Shown piece after piece: positions 55,343 through 63,448 of a DNA stretch of 64,000 nt. Source of the DNA: JAPPHA01 sp965220985 (GTDB taxonomy: Bacteria; Pseudomonadota; Alphaproteobacteria; Rhodobacterales; Rhodobacteraceae); assembly GCA_965220985.1 (NCBI GenBank), contig OZ244854.1, positions 558,001-622,000 on the forward strand, in the 5' to 3' direction. The position numbers and the translations under genes are program-made. How positions within the stretch are numbered: the first letter of the stretch is position 1; the number at the start of each line of letters is the position of its first letter. The notes below the pieces were generated by a model. The model worked only from the letters and a program-made list of their open reading frames with translations, ran no database searches and had not been told where the DNA came from.

Positions 55343-55798
55343 CTAAATCCTCGGTTCGAAGATGATGACTTCAAGGTTGTCCAAGCCAGACAGCGCCGTC
55401 TCGATGACCGGACGAACATCACGCCAGTCGAGCCCGCCGAGACCGCAACCAAGAGACGGAACGGCGATCGATCGGATGTCATGCGCGCAGATGACCTCGA
55501 CAAGAGCCGTCAGCCCCGCCTCAATGTCTTCAATCCGACTGTCATCGCGCCAGTGCCGCTTGGTTGGAAAGTTGATGATCATGCGCGGGGCGGTGAGTTG
55601 CCGTGTCTCGAACACGAACATGTGGCCCGGTCGGACATGTCCGTGTTCGCAAGCTTTGGCGTACGCGCGAAAGTTGTCCGGGAATGCCTTTTTGAACTGG
55701 AGCGCCAACCCGCGCCCCATGACGCCAACGCAGTTGACCGGGTTCACAAGAGCCTCAGCGTCTTCGGCGAAAATGTCACCGGTCTTTTCACGAATCAT
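55343..55798 (-). CDS. Macro-domain protein (ADP-ribose binding/hydrolysing)
   Basis: 151 residues from ATG 55798; GTG 55813 would add five. The whole protein is one macro domain: ALVNPVNCVGVMGRGLALQFK is the ADP-ribose site, then the loop PSLGCGLGGLDW. The sequence is of the DarG/ALC1-like, GxMGxGLA type that can remove ADP-ribose from thymidine or proteins. DarG antitoxins are longer, and no DarT toxin is encoded beside it. A detached antitoxin domain or a house-cleaning hydrolase are both possible. Confidence 0.85.
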   Translation of the reverse strand: MIREKTGDIFAEDAEALVNPVNCVGVMGRGLALQFKKAFPDNFRAYAKACEHGHVRPGHMFVFETRQLTAPRMIINFPTKRHWRDDSRIEDIEAGLTALVEVICAHDIRSIAVPSLGCGLGGLDWRDVRPVIETALSGLDNLEVIIFEPRI

Positions 55799-56050
55799 CC
55801 GATCCATCTCCACTTCGTCGAGACCTTCCGCACCGACACGGAATTCTGATCATTCACAGACCGCGCGAAATTTGCATCGAAAGCGCTGAGTGCTCGTGTC
55901 ATGGTGAATCGGATGCCATTGGAATTGACAAGAGGCAGAACTCGCTGCCCGCCGCACTTTCTGAAAAATCCATCAACGTCATGGCCTTGTGACCCTCAAA
56001 CCTGTCTCTCTTGTTCCGACAGCGCCTCACGCCTGTTCCGTCCATGATCT

Positions 56051-56908
56051 TCAGGATTCCGACTGTCGACTGTTGAGAACGGTCGCTTCGATCCACCATT
56101 CATCCTGTCGCCTGGCAATCTCGGATTTTGCAACTTTTGCCTCGGCCTCGCTCGCGTAGACCCCGAAACAGGTCGCTCCCGAACCTGTCATCCGAACAAC
56201 CCCTGCACCACTTGCCCGCAAGGCCTGCATGACCTCGGCGATTGACGGCTCCAGCCGGACGGCAACTGCCTCCAAATCGTTCGTGAGACCTGAAAGCCAC
56301 TCGATTGCCTGATGGACATTGAGGCCTCTTGTCGGGATGACAAGCTCGCTTCCACGTGAGTCAACGGGCCCGTATTCCGAAAACACCCGGCCTGTCGACA
56401 CCTGCCGTCCGGGGTTGACGAGGACGACCGGAAGCGGCGGCAGGCAAGTCACCGGTTCAACCTGTTCTCCCACGCCGCGCACCCGGGCGGTCACGCTCCC
56501 GACGCATACTGGAACGTCGGCTCCAAGGCATTCAGTTTCGATTGCGGCAGGAACTGGAACGTCCCACGATCGCGCGAGCCCCCTGATCGCGGCCGCCGCA
56601 TCCGCAGAACCGCCGCCCATCCCCGAAGCGACCGGCAGCTCCTTGTGAAGCGTTATCTTCGCGCCCGTTGCATCGTTCAGCCAACGGGCAGCGCGGAGAA
56701 CCAGATTGTCGTCGGGATCATCTGGCAATGCGGCCGAATAGCGCCCGCACGTGATCAGGGACAGATTTTCGGCCGGTTCGATGTCGAGAGTATCGCCCAG
56801 GTCGGCAAATGCCACCAGGCTGTCGAGAAGGTGGTAGCCGTCGTGGCGTCGACCGACGATCTGCAAGGACAGGTTGATCTTGGCAAATGCCGACTCACTG
56901 ATCGGCAT
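56051..56908 (-). CDS. ispE: 4-diphosphocytidyl-2-C-methyl-D-erythritol kinase
   Basis: 285 residues of the GHMP kinase family: AFAKINLSL at the start with K10 in the active site, the ATP loop PVASGMGGGSADAA (about 92-105), and LGADVPVC with the catalytic aspartate. It is the fourth step of the MEP isoprenoid pathway. ATG 56908 lies inside the end of the TPR gene (14-nt overlap), the typical alphaproteobacterial arrangement. Confidence 0.95.
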   Translation of the reverse strand: MPISESAFAKINLSLQIVGRRHDGYHLLDSLVAFADLGDTLDIEPAENLSLITCGRYSAALPDDPDDNLVLRAARWLNDATGAKITLHKELPVASGMGGGSADAAAAIRGLARSWDVPVPAAIETECLGADVPVCVGSVTARVRGVGEQVEPVTCLPPLPVVLVNPGRQVSTGRVFSEYGPVDSRGSELVIPTRGLNVHQAIEWLSGLTNDLEAVAVRLEPSIAEVMQALRASGAGVVRMTGSGATCFGVYASEAEAKVAKSEIARRQDEWWIEATVLNSRQSES

Positions 56909-58715
56909 TGTCGACCGTGATGACCGCAGACCGCTCCTCCTCGAGGACCGTGTCCAGCCCGACATCAAGTTTGCGACGGATTCTTGTCGCGTCCTTCTCT
57001 TCGGCGCCAAAAGCCAGCGCTCGCCTCCACTGGGATTCGGCTTCCCGCTTGCGATCGACCATCCAGTAGGCGTCTCCGAGATGGTCGTTGATGATGGGCT
57101 CGGACGGATCGAGTTCGCTCGCCTGTTCAAGAAAGGCGACCGCATCGTCAAACAGGCCCTGGCGGAAGTAGACCCACCCGAGGCTGTCCACGATGAAGCC
57201 GTCGCCGGGTCTCTGCTCGACGGCCTTCAGCAGCATCTCACGCGACTCGTCGAGCTTGATGCCCATGTCGGCAAGGCTGTAGCCGAGGTAGTTCAGGACA
57301 ATTGGCTGGTCCGGCGAAAGTGCCAGAGAATACCGGAAATCGGCCTCGGCCTCGTCCCATTGACCGGTCCGCTCATGGGACACGCCGCGCGAATAATACA
57401 AAAACCAGCTGCTTTGCTGCGGCTCCGGAATCAGGCGGACGGCCTCGTCATAGGCCAGTGTTGCCTCGACGTGGCGTTCGTTGACGCGCAAGGCGTGCCC
57501 GAGTTTCGAATGAACGCGTGCGATTTCGGGATGCGTCTCGGCCATCTCCTGCAAGAGCGCGATTGCGCCGTCGGAATCGTCTGAATCGAGCATCACGTCG
57601 GAGACGCCGATTCGACCCTCGAGATAAAGCGGGTCGCCTTCCCCGATACTGGCAAAAACCTCGGCCGCATGGTCGAACTGCCCGAGTTCGCGAAATATGT
57701 TGCCGACCTCGAGAGTTGCCGCGCCAAAATCAGGCCTCAGATACTCGGCAAGCCGCACATGCGCCATTTCGAAGTGTCCGGCCTTGATGCTCGGGAAGTT
57801 CGAAGACATGAAATGCAGCACTTCGGCGATGCCGTCCTCGGGACTGCGAATGAAGTCGAACTCGAATGGCGGACCGGCCTCCACCCTGTCGCGCATGGCA
57901 ACGACATTCGTGTAGCCATAGGCGGGATATGAATTCAGCGCCCGATCCAGCATAACGGCGACAGACTCGACGTCGCCCGCCTGCAGGAGAACCTGGACAT
58001 GAGCTTCGATGTAACCGCGGTTCATCGCGAACGCGCCTGATCCCGAGATTTCCGCGTTGATTGCCTGCGCGCTCTCGAAATCGCCGACATGCGCGAGGGC
58101 AAGCATCTTGTGGAAGTTGCCGATGACCCGTTCGGTCTCGTTCGCATTCAAGCTGTCGAACATTTCTGTCGCCCGGTTCATCGAACCCCGTGCCAGTTCG
58201 GTCCAGCCTCGCAGCAGCGCACTGTTCAACTTGTTCAGCAGGCGAAGAGTGCTGATGTTGGCGCGAGTCCAAATGGATCGGTCCGTGGAGACCAACGGGA
58301 CCTCGCCCGAGATCTGCCGATTCAGGTCAATCAGCATGAGGTATTCAGCCAGATGGCCTTCGGCTTCGTCGTGATTCCCGTTCCTGACCGATTCAACGAA
58401 CAGGCACAGGCTCGTCAGCCAGTCAATGGCACCTGCGGCATGGAGGATGGTCGCGGTCTCGATCGCGTCCGCCATGTCGCCTGCACCCACCTGGGAAACC
58501 AGCGAGTCCCGTAGGATCGAAAGGTGATCAACCCCGGATTCGCGAATCAGGTCGTGGAATTCTCCCGCTCGCGCGTAGTCGCCGTCACGCAGGGCACTCC
58601 CGGCTCCGAGGAAAGCGCTGGACAGACCCGACGGTGTCGCGCTGGCGATGGAAAGCGTGGTGACCAGAATCGCGAACGCCTGCACAGGCAAGCAAAATTT
58701 GCCGACTTTACCCAC
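56895..58715 (-). CDS. Tetratricopeptide-repeat protein, probably secreted or periplasmic
   Basis: 606 residues from GTG 58715. A signal peptide (hydrophobic 9-25, cleaved near ASA) precedes a helical array of TPR motifs that is clearest from about 380 onward, including YYSRGVSHERTGQWDEAEADF and LGWVYFRQGLFDDAVAFL. Its place between ETF-QO and ispE is conserved in alphaproteobacteria. Its role is unknown; TPR arrays usually mediate protein assembly. The coding end overlaps ispE. Confidence 0.88.
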   Translation of the reverse strand: MGKVGKFCLPVQAFAILVTTLSIASATPSGLSSAFLGAGSALRDGDYARAGEFHDLIRESGVDHLSILRDSLVSQVGAGDMADAIETATILHAAGAIDWLTSLCLFVESVRNGNHDEAEGHLAEYLMLIDLNRQISGEVPLVSTDRSIWTRANISTLRLLNKLNSALLRGWTELARGSMNRATEMFDSLNANETERVIGNFHKMLALAHVGDFESAQAINAEISGSGAFAMNRGYIEAHVQVLLQAGDVESVAVMLDRALNSYPAYGYTNVVAMRDRVEAGPPFEFDFIRSPEDGIAEVLHFMSSNFPSIKAGHFEMAHVRLAEYLRPDFGAATLEVGNIFRELGQFDHAAEVFASIGEGDPLYLEGRIGVSDVMLDSDDSDGAIALLQEMAETHPEIARVHSKLGHALRVNERHVEATLAYDEAVRLIPEPQQSSWFLYYSRGVSHERTGQWDEAEADFRYSLALSPDQPIVLNYLGYSLADMGIKLDESREMLLKAVEQRPGDGFIVDSLGWVYFRQGLFDDAVAFLEQASELDPSEPIINDHLGDAYWMVDRKREAESQWRRALAFGAEEKDATRIRRKLDVGLDTVLEEERSAVITVDNADQ

Positions 58716-58858
58716 TTCGGAATTCTCTCATGTCATCGGGCACGCCATGGAGGAACGCGTTCCCCAACGCTTGATGTTCCTCCGCGACGGTTCCAGGGGT
58801 GTTTTTTGGATTGCGTCAAACACGCAACTCCAAGTGACGGCGGATCCCACGCGAGCAC

Positions 58859-60517
58859 CTACATGTTCGGGTAGTTCGGACCGTCGCCGCCCTGCGGGGT
58901 TGTCCAGACGATGTTCTGGCTCGGATCCTTGATGTCGCACGTTTTGCAGTGAACGCAGTTCGACGCGTTGATCTGAAACCTCGCGTCGTCCTCGTCTTCC
59001 GGGCTTCGGATCACCTCGTAGACCCCTGCCGGACAATATCGCTCCGCAGGTTCTGCAAACTGTGGCAGATTGACCGCGATTGGAACGGTCTCGTCGTTGA
59101 GGGTCAGATGACACGGTTGGTCCTCTTCATGGCTTGTTCCGGAGAAACTGACATTGGTCAGCCGGTCGAAGCTGATGACCCGATCAGGCGTCGGATATGC
59201 GATCGGCGCGTGATTTGCTGCGGGTTCCGTCGCTTCGGAATCGGTCTTGCCGTGGCGCAGCGTCCCAAGCGGGTTCCACCCGGTCAGGTTGGCAACCCAC
59301 ATGTCAAAACCGCCGGCGACAAGCGATGACAGCATTCCGTAACGCGACCAAAGCGGCTTGACGTTGCGTACCCGCTTGAGGTCGCGGGCAATCGGACCCG
59401 TTCTGACGGCCGCCTCGTACACGTCGAGTTCGTCCCCGCCGCGCCCGGCCGCGATCGCATCTGCCGCAGCATCAGCGGCTGCGATGCCGGACTGCATGGC
59501 GTTGTGATTCCCCTTGATGCGCGGAACGTTGACCAGACCGGCGGAGCATCCAAGCAGCGCGCCGCCGGGAAACACTAGCTTGGGAATCGACTGCCAACCG
59601 CCCTCGGTGATGGCACGGGCGCCATAGGCAACGCGCTTGCCGCCTTCGAGCAAGGCGCTGATTTCCGGGTGATGCTTGAACCGCTGAAACTCCATGTAGG
59701 GGAACAGATGCGGGTTCCTGTAGTTCAGATGAACCACCAGACCGATGAACACCTGGTTGGAGTCGGCGTGGTAGATGAAGGATCCGCCACCGGCCTGACC
59801 GCCGAGCGGCCATCCCATGGTGTGAACGACCGTGCCTTCGCGGTGCTTCTCGGGATCGATCTCCCAGATTTCCTTCATGCCGATGCCGAATTTCGGAACG
59901 TCGCATTCCTTGGCCAGCGCGTATTTCTCGATGACCTGCTTCGAGAGCGATCCCCTGACCCCTTCGGCCAGCAGGACGTAGCGTCCCCGCAGTTCCATGC
60001 CCGGTTCGTAATTCGGCCCTTCGCTGCCGTCCCGCTGCCGTCCGAACTCGCCCGCGACGACCCCGCGGACAACGCCCTCTTCGTCGATCACGAGCTGCGA
60101 ACAGGCCATGCCCGCAAAGATCTCGACTCCGAGTTCCTCTGCCTGCTCGGCCATCCACCTGCACACGTTCCCCATCGAAACGATGTAGTTGCCGTGGTTG
60201 TTCATCAGAGGAGGCATTGGGAGATTCGGGAGGCGCAATGATCCGGCCTCTCCGAGAATCATGAACTTGTCCCTGGTGACGGGAACGTTGATGGGCGCGC
60301 CCCTGTCCTTCCAGTCGGGAATGAGGGCGTTCAGACCGGATGGATCCAGCACCGCGCCCGACAGGATGTGGGCACCGACCTCCGAACCCTTCTCGAGGAC
60401 GACGACCTGCAGATCCGGGTCGCGCTGCTTGAGCCTGATCGCGGCCGAGAGCCCGGCAGGGCCGGCCCCGACGATCACGACATCGAAATCCATGGATTCT
60501 CTGACTGGTTCCGTCAT
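58859..60517 (-). CDS. Electron transfer flavoprotein-ubiquinone oxidoreductase
   Basis: 552 residues. FAD-binding GAGPAGLSAAIRL near the N-terminus, a middle ubiquinone-binding region with a membrane-associating surface, and the C-terminal [4Fe-4S] cluster cysteines in RYCPAGVYE and CVHCKTCDIKDP. It passes electrons from acyl-CoA, sarcosine and dimethylglycine dehydrogenases through ETF to the quinone pool, so it would serve betaine and fatty-acid breakdown seen elsewhere in the window. I chose ATG 60517; a frame open further upstream adds 11 residues. Confidence 0.96.
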   Translation of the reverse strand: MTEPVRESMDFDVVIVGAGPAGLSAAIRLKQRDPDLQVVVLEKGSEVGAHILSGAVLDPSGLNALIPDWKDRGAPINVPVTRDKFMILGEAGSLRLPNLPMPPLMNNHGNYIVSMGNVCRWMAEQAEELGVEIFAGMACSQLVIDEEGVVRGVVAGEFGRQRDGSEGPNYEPGMELRGRYVLLAEGVRGSLSKQVIEKYALAKECDVPKFGIGMKEIWEIDPEKHREGTVVHTMGWPLGGQAGGGSFIYHADSNQVFIGLVVHLNYRNPHLFPYMEFQRFKHHPEISALLEGGKRVAYGARAITEGGWQSIPKLVFPGGALLGCSAGLVNVPRIKGNHNAMQSGIAAADAAADAIAAGRGGDELDVYEAAVRTGPIARDLKRVRNVKPLWSRYGMLSSLVAGGFDMWVANLTGWNPLGTLRHGKTDSEATEPAANHAPIAYPTPDRVISFDRLTNVSFSGTSHEEDQPCHLTLNDETVPIAVNLPQFAEPAERYCPAGVYEVIRSPEDEDDARFQINASNCVHCKTCDIKDPSQNIVWTTPQGGDGPNYPNM

Positions 60518-60758
60518 TTTCCTGATCAGCTCCCCCTCGACTGGCACCATGCGGACACAGCGATGCTTGTCCCGGCAGTTGGCAATTTAGGGTTCTATGC
60601 CACAACCGGCAACGCAAATTGCCACAGTCGCGCGCGAGACACAAAACAACGACGATCAAAACCGAGTGTTGCACCGTTTGGGCGATTTGGCCCGCTTCGG
60701 GGTGAAACCCCTGATCCTGTTCTGCAGGTTCATCCCGCCTTGAATTCGCAGGCTTCGC

Positions 60759-62297
60759 TCAAGCCGTCCTGTCAGGCTGCGCGGGTGCGACATAGGGAAG
60801 GCGGGCGCGTGCCTTGGTGTCAGCGGCGCCTGCGTTGCGGATGTAGCGGCGATCATCGTCATGGCGGACGATGTTCACGTAGCTGGGTTCGCCACCCGTG
60901 ATCCGGTGTATGGCCAGTCGGCGCTCCTGGCTCGCGCGGATATCCGTCCGCAGGCTGTCCGGATCCCAACCGTCGAAGAGAATCGCGGTGAGGTCCGCTT
61001 CGATCTCGGCGTGTTCCGGTTGGCCGGAGAGGTCATTCACTTCGTTGGGGTCGGCCTCGACATCGTAGAGCAGCGTGTCCTGACCTTCGAGCCACATGAG
61101 TTTCCACCTGCCCTTCTTCACCATCCGGCTCGGACCGGTGGAGCCGTCAGCGGCGAACTCGGAGATCGCCACATCCGACATTGACGACGTGTCTCCGTTC
61201 AGAGCGGGCACCAGCGACGCGCCGTCGCAAGGCATGGCAAGGCCAGTGAATTCCTCGCCCGCCGCGAGGTCCAGCATGGTCGGCATCAACTCGATCAGCG
61301 AGATGTTTTCGCGAACCCGTGCCGGCTGGAATCGGTCTGGCGCGCTCACGATGAAGGGAACCCGCGCCGCCCATTCGAAGAAATGCTGCTTGAACCACAT
61401 GCCGCGCTCGCCCATCATTTCGCCGTGGTCCGAGGTGAAGATGACGATGGTGTTCTCGGCCTGACCGGTGTTCTCAAGGACATTCATGATTTCGCCGACC
61501 TTGTCGTCGACATACGAGATCATCCCGTAGTAGCCGTGCCGCGCCATGCGGCGATGATCATCGGTCACCGTGAACTCGTGCCGCCCCTGGCAGTAATGCA
61601 GGTTGCGGCTGAGGTGGTCCATCTCGTTCAGTTGCAGCGGCGGCACCGCTGGGCTTTCGATGTCGTCGTGGTCGTAGCGGTCCCAGTATTCCTGCCCGAT
61701 GACAAACGGCGAATGCGGGCTGGTGAACGAAATGGTCAGCTGGAAAGGACGATCGTCCGCCTTTCGTGCCAAATCGTAGAGCGCCTGCTTCCCGTGGAAT
61801 GCGACTTCGTCGTCGTAGTCCATCTGCAGCGTGCGCACGGCGGGTCCGCTTTCGATGATCGGGGCCATGGTCAGATTCGTGGGCCGGTATTCGCGGCCTT
61901 TCGACCAATCCACCGTCCACGCGAAATTCGCGGGGTAGATCTCGGTCGTGTGGCGTTTCTCGTAACCGTGCAACTGGTCGGGGCCGACGAAATGCATCTT
62001 GCCCGACAGTTCCGAGCGATAGCCCATGCCGCGCAGATAATGACAGAAGGTCGGCAAGTCGGCGTGGAACTCGCTCGCGTTGTCGTACATGCCGATGGAA
62101 AAAGGCAGCCGCCCGGTATGCATCGACGCCCGCGAGGGCCCGCACATGGGCAGGTTGCAGTAGCAGTTTTCGAAGACGACGCCGCGATCCGCCAGAGCGC
62201 GGATGTGCGGATCCTTCACGGTCGCGTTGCCATAGGCGGACAAGGCATTCGCGGCCATCTGGTCGGCCTGAATGATCAGTAAGTTCGGCTGCGTCAA
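60759..62297 (-). CDS. betC: Choline sulfatase
   Basis: 512 residues, type I sulfatase. C52 in CGPSRAS is the cysteine converted to formylglycine. Metal ligands appear at the N-terminus (IQADQM) and in TSDHGEMMGERG, and the C-terminal extension around GGEPSYVN is characteristic of BetC-type choline sulfatases. It releases choline from choline-O-sulfate in the cytosol, feeding glycine betaine synthesis. The start appears to be TTG 62297, 72 nt after the TctC-like gene, across a hairpin. No betAB genes are in the window. Confidence 0.88.
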   Translation of the reverse strand: MTQPNLLIIQADQMAANALSAYGNATVKDPHIRALADRGVVFENCYCNLPMCGPSRASMHTGRLPFSIGMYDNASEFHADLPTFCHYLRGMGYRSELSGKMHFVGPDQLHGYEKRHTTEIYPANFAWTVDWSKGREYRPTNLTMAPIIESGPAVRTLQMDYDDEVAFHGKQALYDLARKADDRPFQLTISFTSPHSPFVIGQEYWDRYDHDDIESPAVPPLQLNEMDHLSRNLHYCQGRHEFTVTDDHRRMARHGYYGMISYVDDKVGEIMNVLENTGQAENTIVIFTSDHGEMMGERGMWFKQHFFEWAARVPFIVSAPDRFQPARVRENISLIELMPTMLDLAAGEEFTGLAMPCDGASLVPALNGDTSSMSDVAISEFAADGSTGPSRMVKKGRWKLMWLEGQDTLLYDVEADPNEVNDLSGQPEHAEIEADLTAILFDGWDPDSLRTDIRASQERRLAIHRITGGEPSYVNIVRHDDDRRYIRNAGAADTKARARLPYVAPAQPDRTA

Positions 62298-62324
62298 CGC
62301 GAGTTTCCCCAGAACAAGAGCGGC

Positions 62325-62346
62325 CCGGCCGGCCTGCGCCGGCCGG
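62325..62346 (-). promoter_or_regulatory. Hairpin between the TctC-like gene and betC
   Basis: CCGGCCGGC (62325-62333) pairs perfectly with GCCGGCCGG (62338-62346) around a 4-nt loop, directly after the binding-protein stop. No T-run follows. It should stabilise the upstream message and may lower expression of betC. Confidence 0.6.
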
Positions 62347-62369
62347 TGCTCAGTTGCGTGAGCTTGCGC

Positions 62370-63347
62370 TCAGCGGACGACCAGCCCCAGTTTGTCGGCG
62401 ATGACCCGAAAGCTGCTGAACTGCTTTTCGACAAAGGTCCGGGTATCGTCCATGGAGATCACGCTCGGCATGGAGCCGAGTTGCTGCACGGAATCGTTCC
62501 ACGAGGCGTCATCTTTGAGCGCTTGCAGAACGCCGGTCCACTTCTCGACCGCCTCGTCGCTCATTCCCGGAGGTCCCCAAAGTCCCGACCAGCCGATGAC
62601 GGCGTTCAGGTTGGGATGGCCAAGCTCTTCGGCGGTCGGCGTGTCAGCGATCTTGTCCACGCGTGTGGTTGTCGTGACCAGCAGCGGGCGCAGCTGACCG
62701 CTCTCGATGGCGCCAATCAGTGCCGAGAGATTGTGGAAGGTGAAGTCGGTGTTTCCCGACACGACCGATGCGGTTGCGTTGCCGCCACCCTTGAATGGCA
62801 CGTGGATGTGATTGTCGGCCGGCACGCCGAGGTCATCCAGCACCATCAGCGCAGCCATGTGCAGCAGCGTGCCAACGCCGGCCGAGGCATAGCTGAGCTT
62901 TTCGTCGCCCCTCAGGGCCTCTGCCAGATCCTCGAAGGTCTGGTAGGGCGAGTCCGCGTTGACCACGATGGCGAACGGGTTGAACTCGACAATCCCGAGC
63001 ATTGTCCAGTCATCCCAGGTGTAGGGGATGGTCTCGTTCATCGCCGGAACGGTGGCTTGCGAACCGACTCGCGACATCAGCAGCTGATGACCGTCTTTCG
63101 GGCCCTTGTGCACCATCGTCGAGCCGGTGACGCCGGCGGCGCCGGTCTGGTTCACGACTAGGATTTCGCCGCCAACATACTCCGGCCCTTCGGTTGCGAT
63201 GATCCGCGCGGCAAGGTCCGCTGCACCGCCGGGACCGTACGGAACGACGATCTTGATCGGCTTTGTGGGATATTCCGCAACTGCGGGGCCAGCGACCATG
63301 GCCGCGGCGATTCCCAGCGTCACCGCCGTTTTACGTAGGAAATTCAT
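62370..63347 (-). CDS. TctC/Bug-family periplasmic binding protein
   Basis: 325 residues from ATG 63347 (GGGAGG seven bases upstream). A signal peptide ends at AVAE, and the mature part begins YPTKPIKIVVPYGPGGAADL, the Bug/TctC signature. Such proteins bind carboxylates for tripartite tricarboxylate transporters. No TctA or TctB membrane subunits are encoded in the window, so it must use subunits elsewhere or beyond the edge. It is cotranscribed with choline sulfatase and divergent from a ROK regulator. Confidence 0.88.
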   Translation of the reverse strand: MNFLRKTAVTLGIAAAMVAGPAVAEYPTKPIKIVVPYGPGGAADLAARIIATEGPEYVGGEILVVNQTGAAGVTGSTMVHKGPKDGHQLLMSRVGSQATVPAMNETIPYTWDDWTMLGIVEFNPFAIVVNADSPYQTFEDLAEALRGDEKLSYASAGVGTLLHMAALMVLDDLGVPADNHIHVPFKGGGNATASVVSGNTDFTFHNLSALIGAIESGQLRPLLVTTTTRVDKIADTPTAEELGHPNLNAVIGWSGLWGPPGMSDEAVEKWTGVLQALKDDASWNDSVQQLGSMPSVISMDDTRTFVEKQFSSFRVIADKLGLVVR

Positions 63348-63403
63348 TTGGTTACCTCCCATGTCTTTCGATTTCGTGTCGATTTGCTCTTGCGAACACG
63401 ACG

Positions 63404-63432
63404 TGTATATATTATTTGTTTGCAGCAAGCAA
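63404..63432 (-). promoter_or_regulatory. Promoter of the TctC-like/betC operon
   Basis: On the minus strand TTGCTT (63432-63427), a 17-nt spacer and TATACA (63409-63404) form a good sigma-70 promoter 57 nt upstream of the TctC-like start. The -35 box lies inside the inverted repeat described next, so a bound repressor would block it. Confidence 0.55.
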
Positions 63433-63437
63433 ACAAA
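63415..63437. promoter_or_regulatory. Probable ROK-regulator operator
   Basis: A perfect inverted repeat TTTGTTTGC (63415-63423), AGCAA spacer, GCAAACAAA (63429-63437). It lies in the 101-nt gap between the TctC-like gene and the ROK regulator, covers the -35 box of the former and ends 11 nt before the ATG of the latter. The AAGGA ribosome binding site of the regulator overlaps its edge. ROK repressors bind palindromes of this size. Confidence 0.65.
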
Positions 63438-63448
63438 GGAATGCATGG

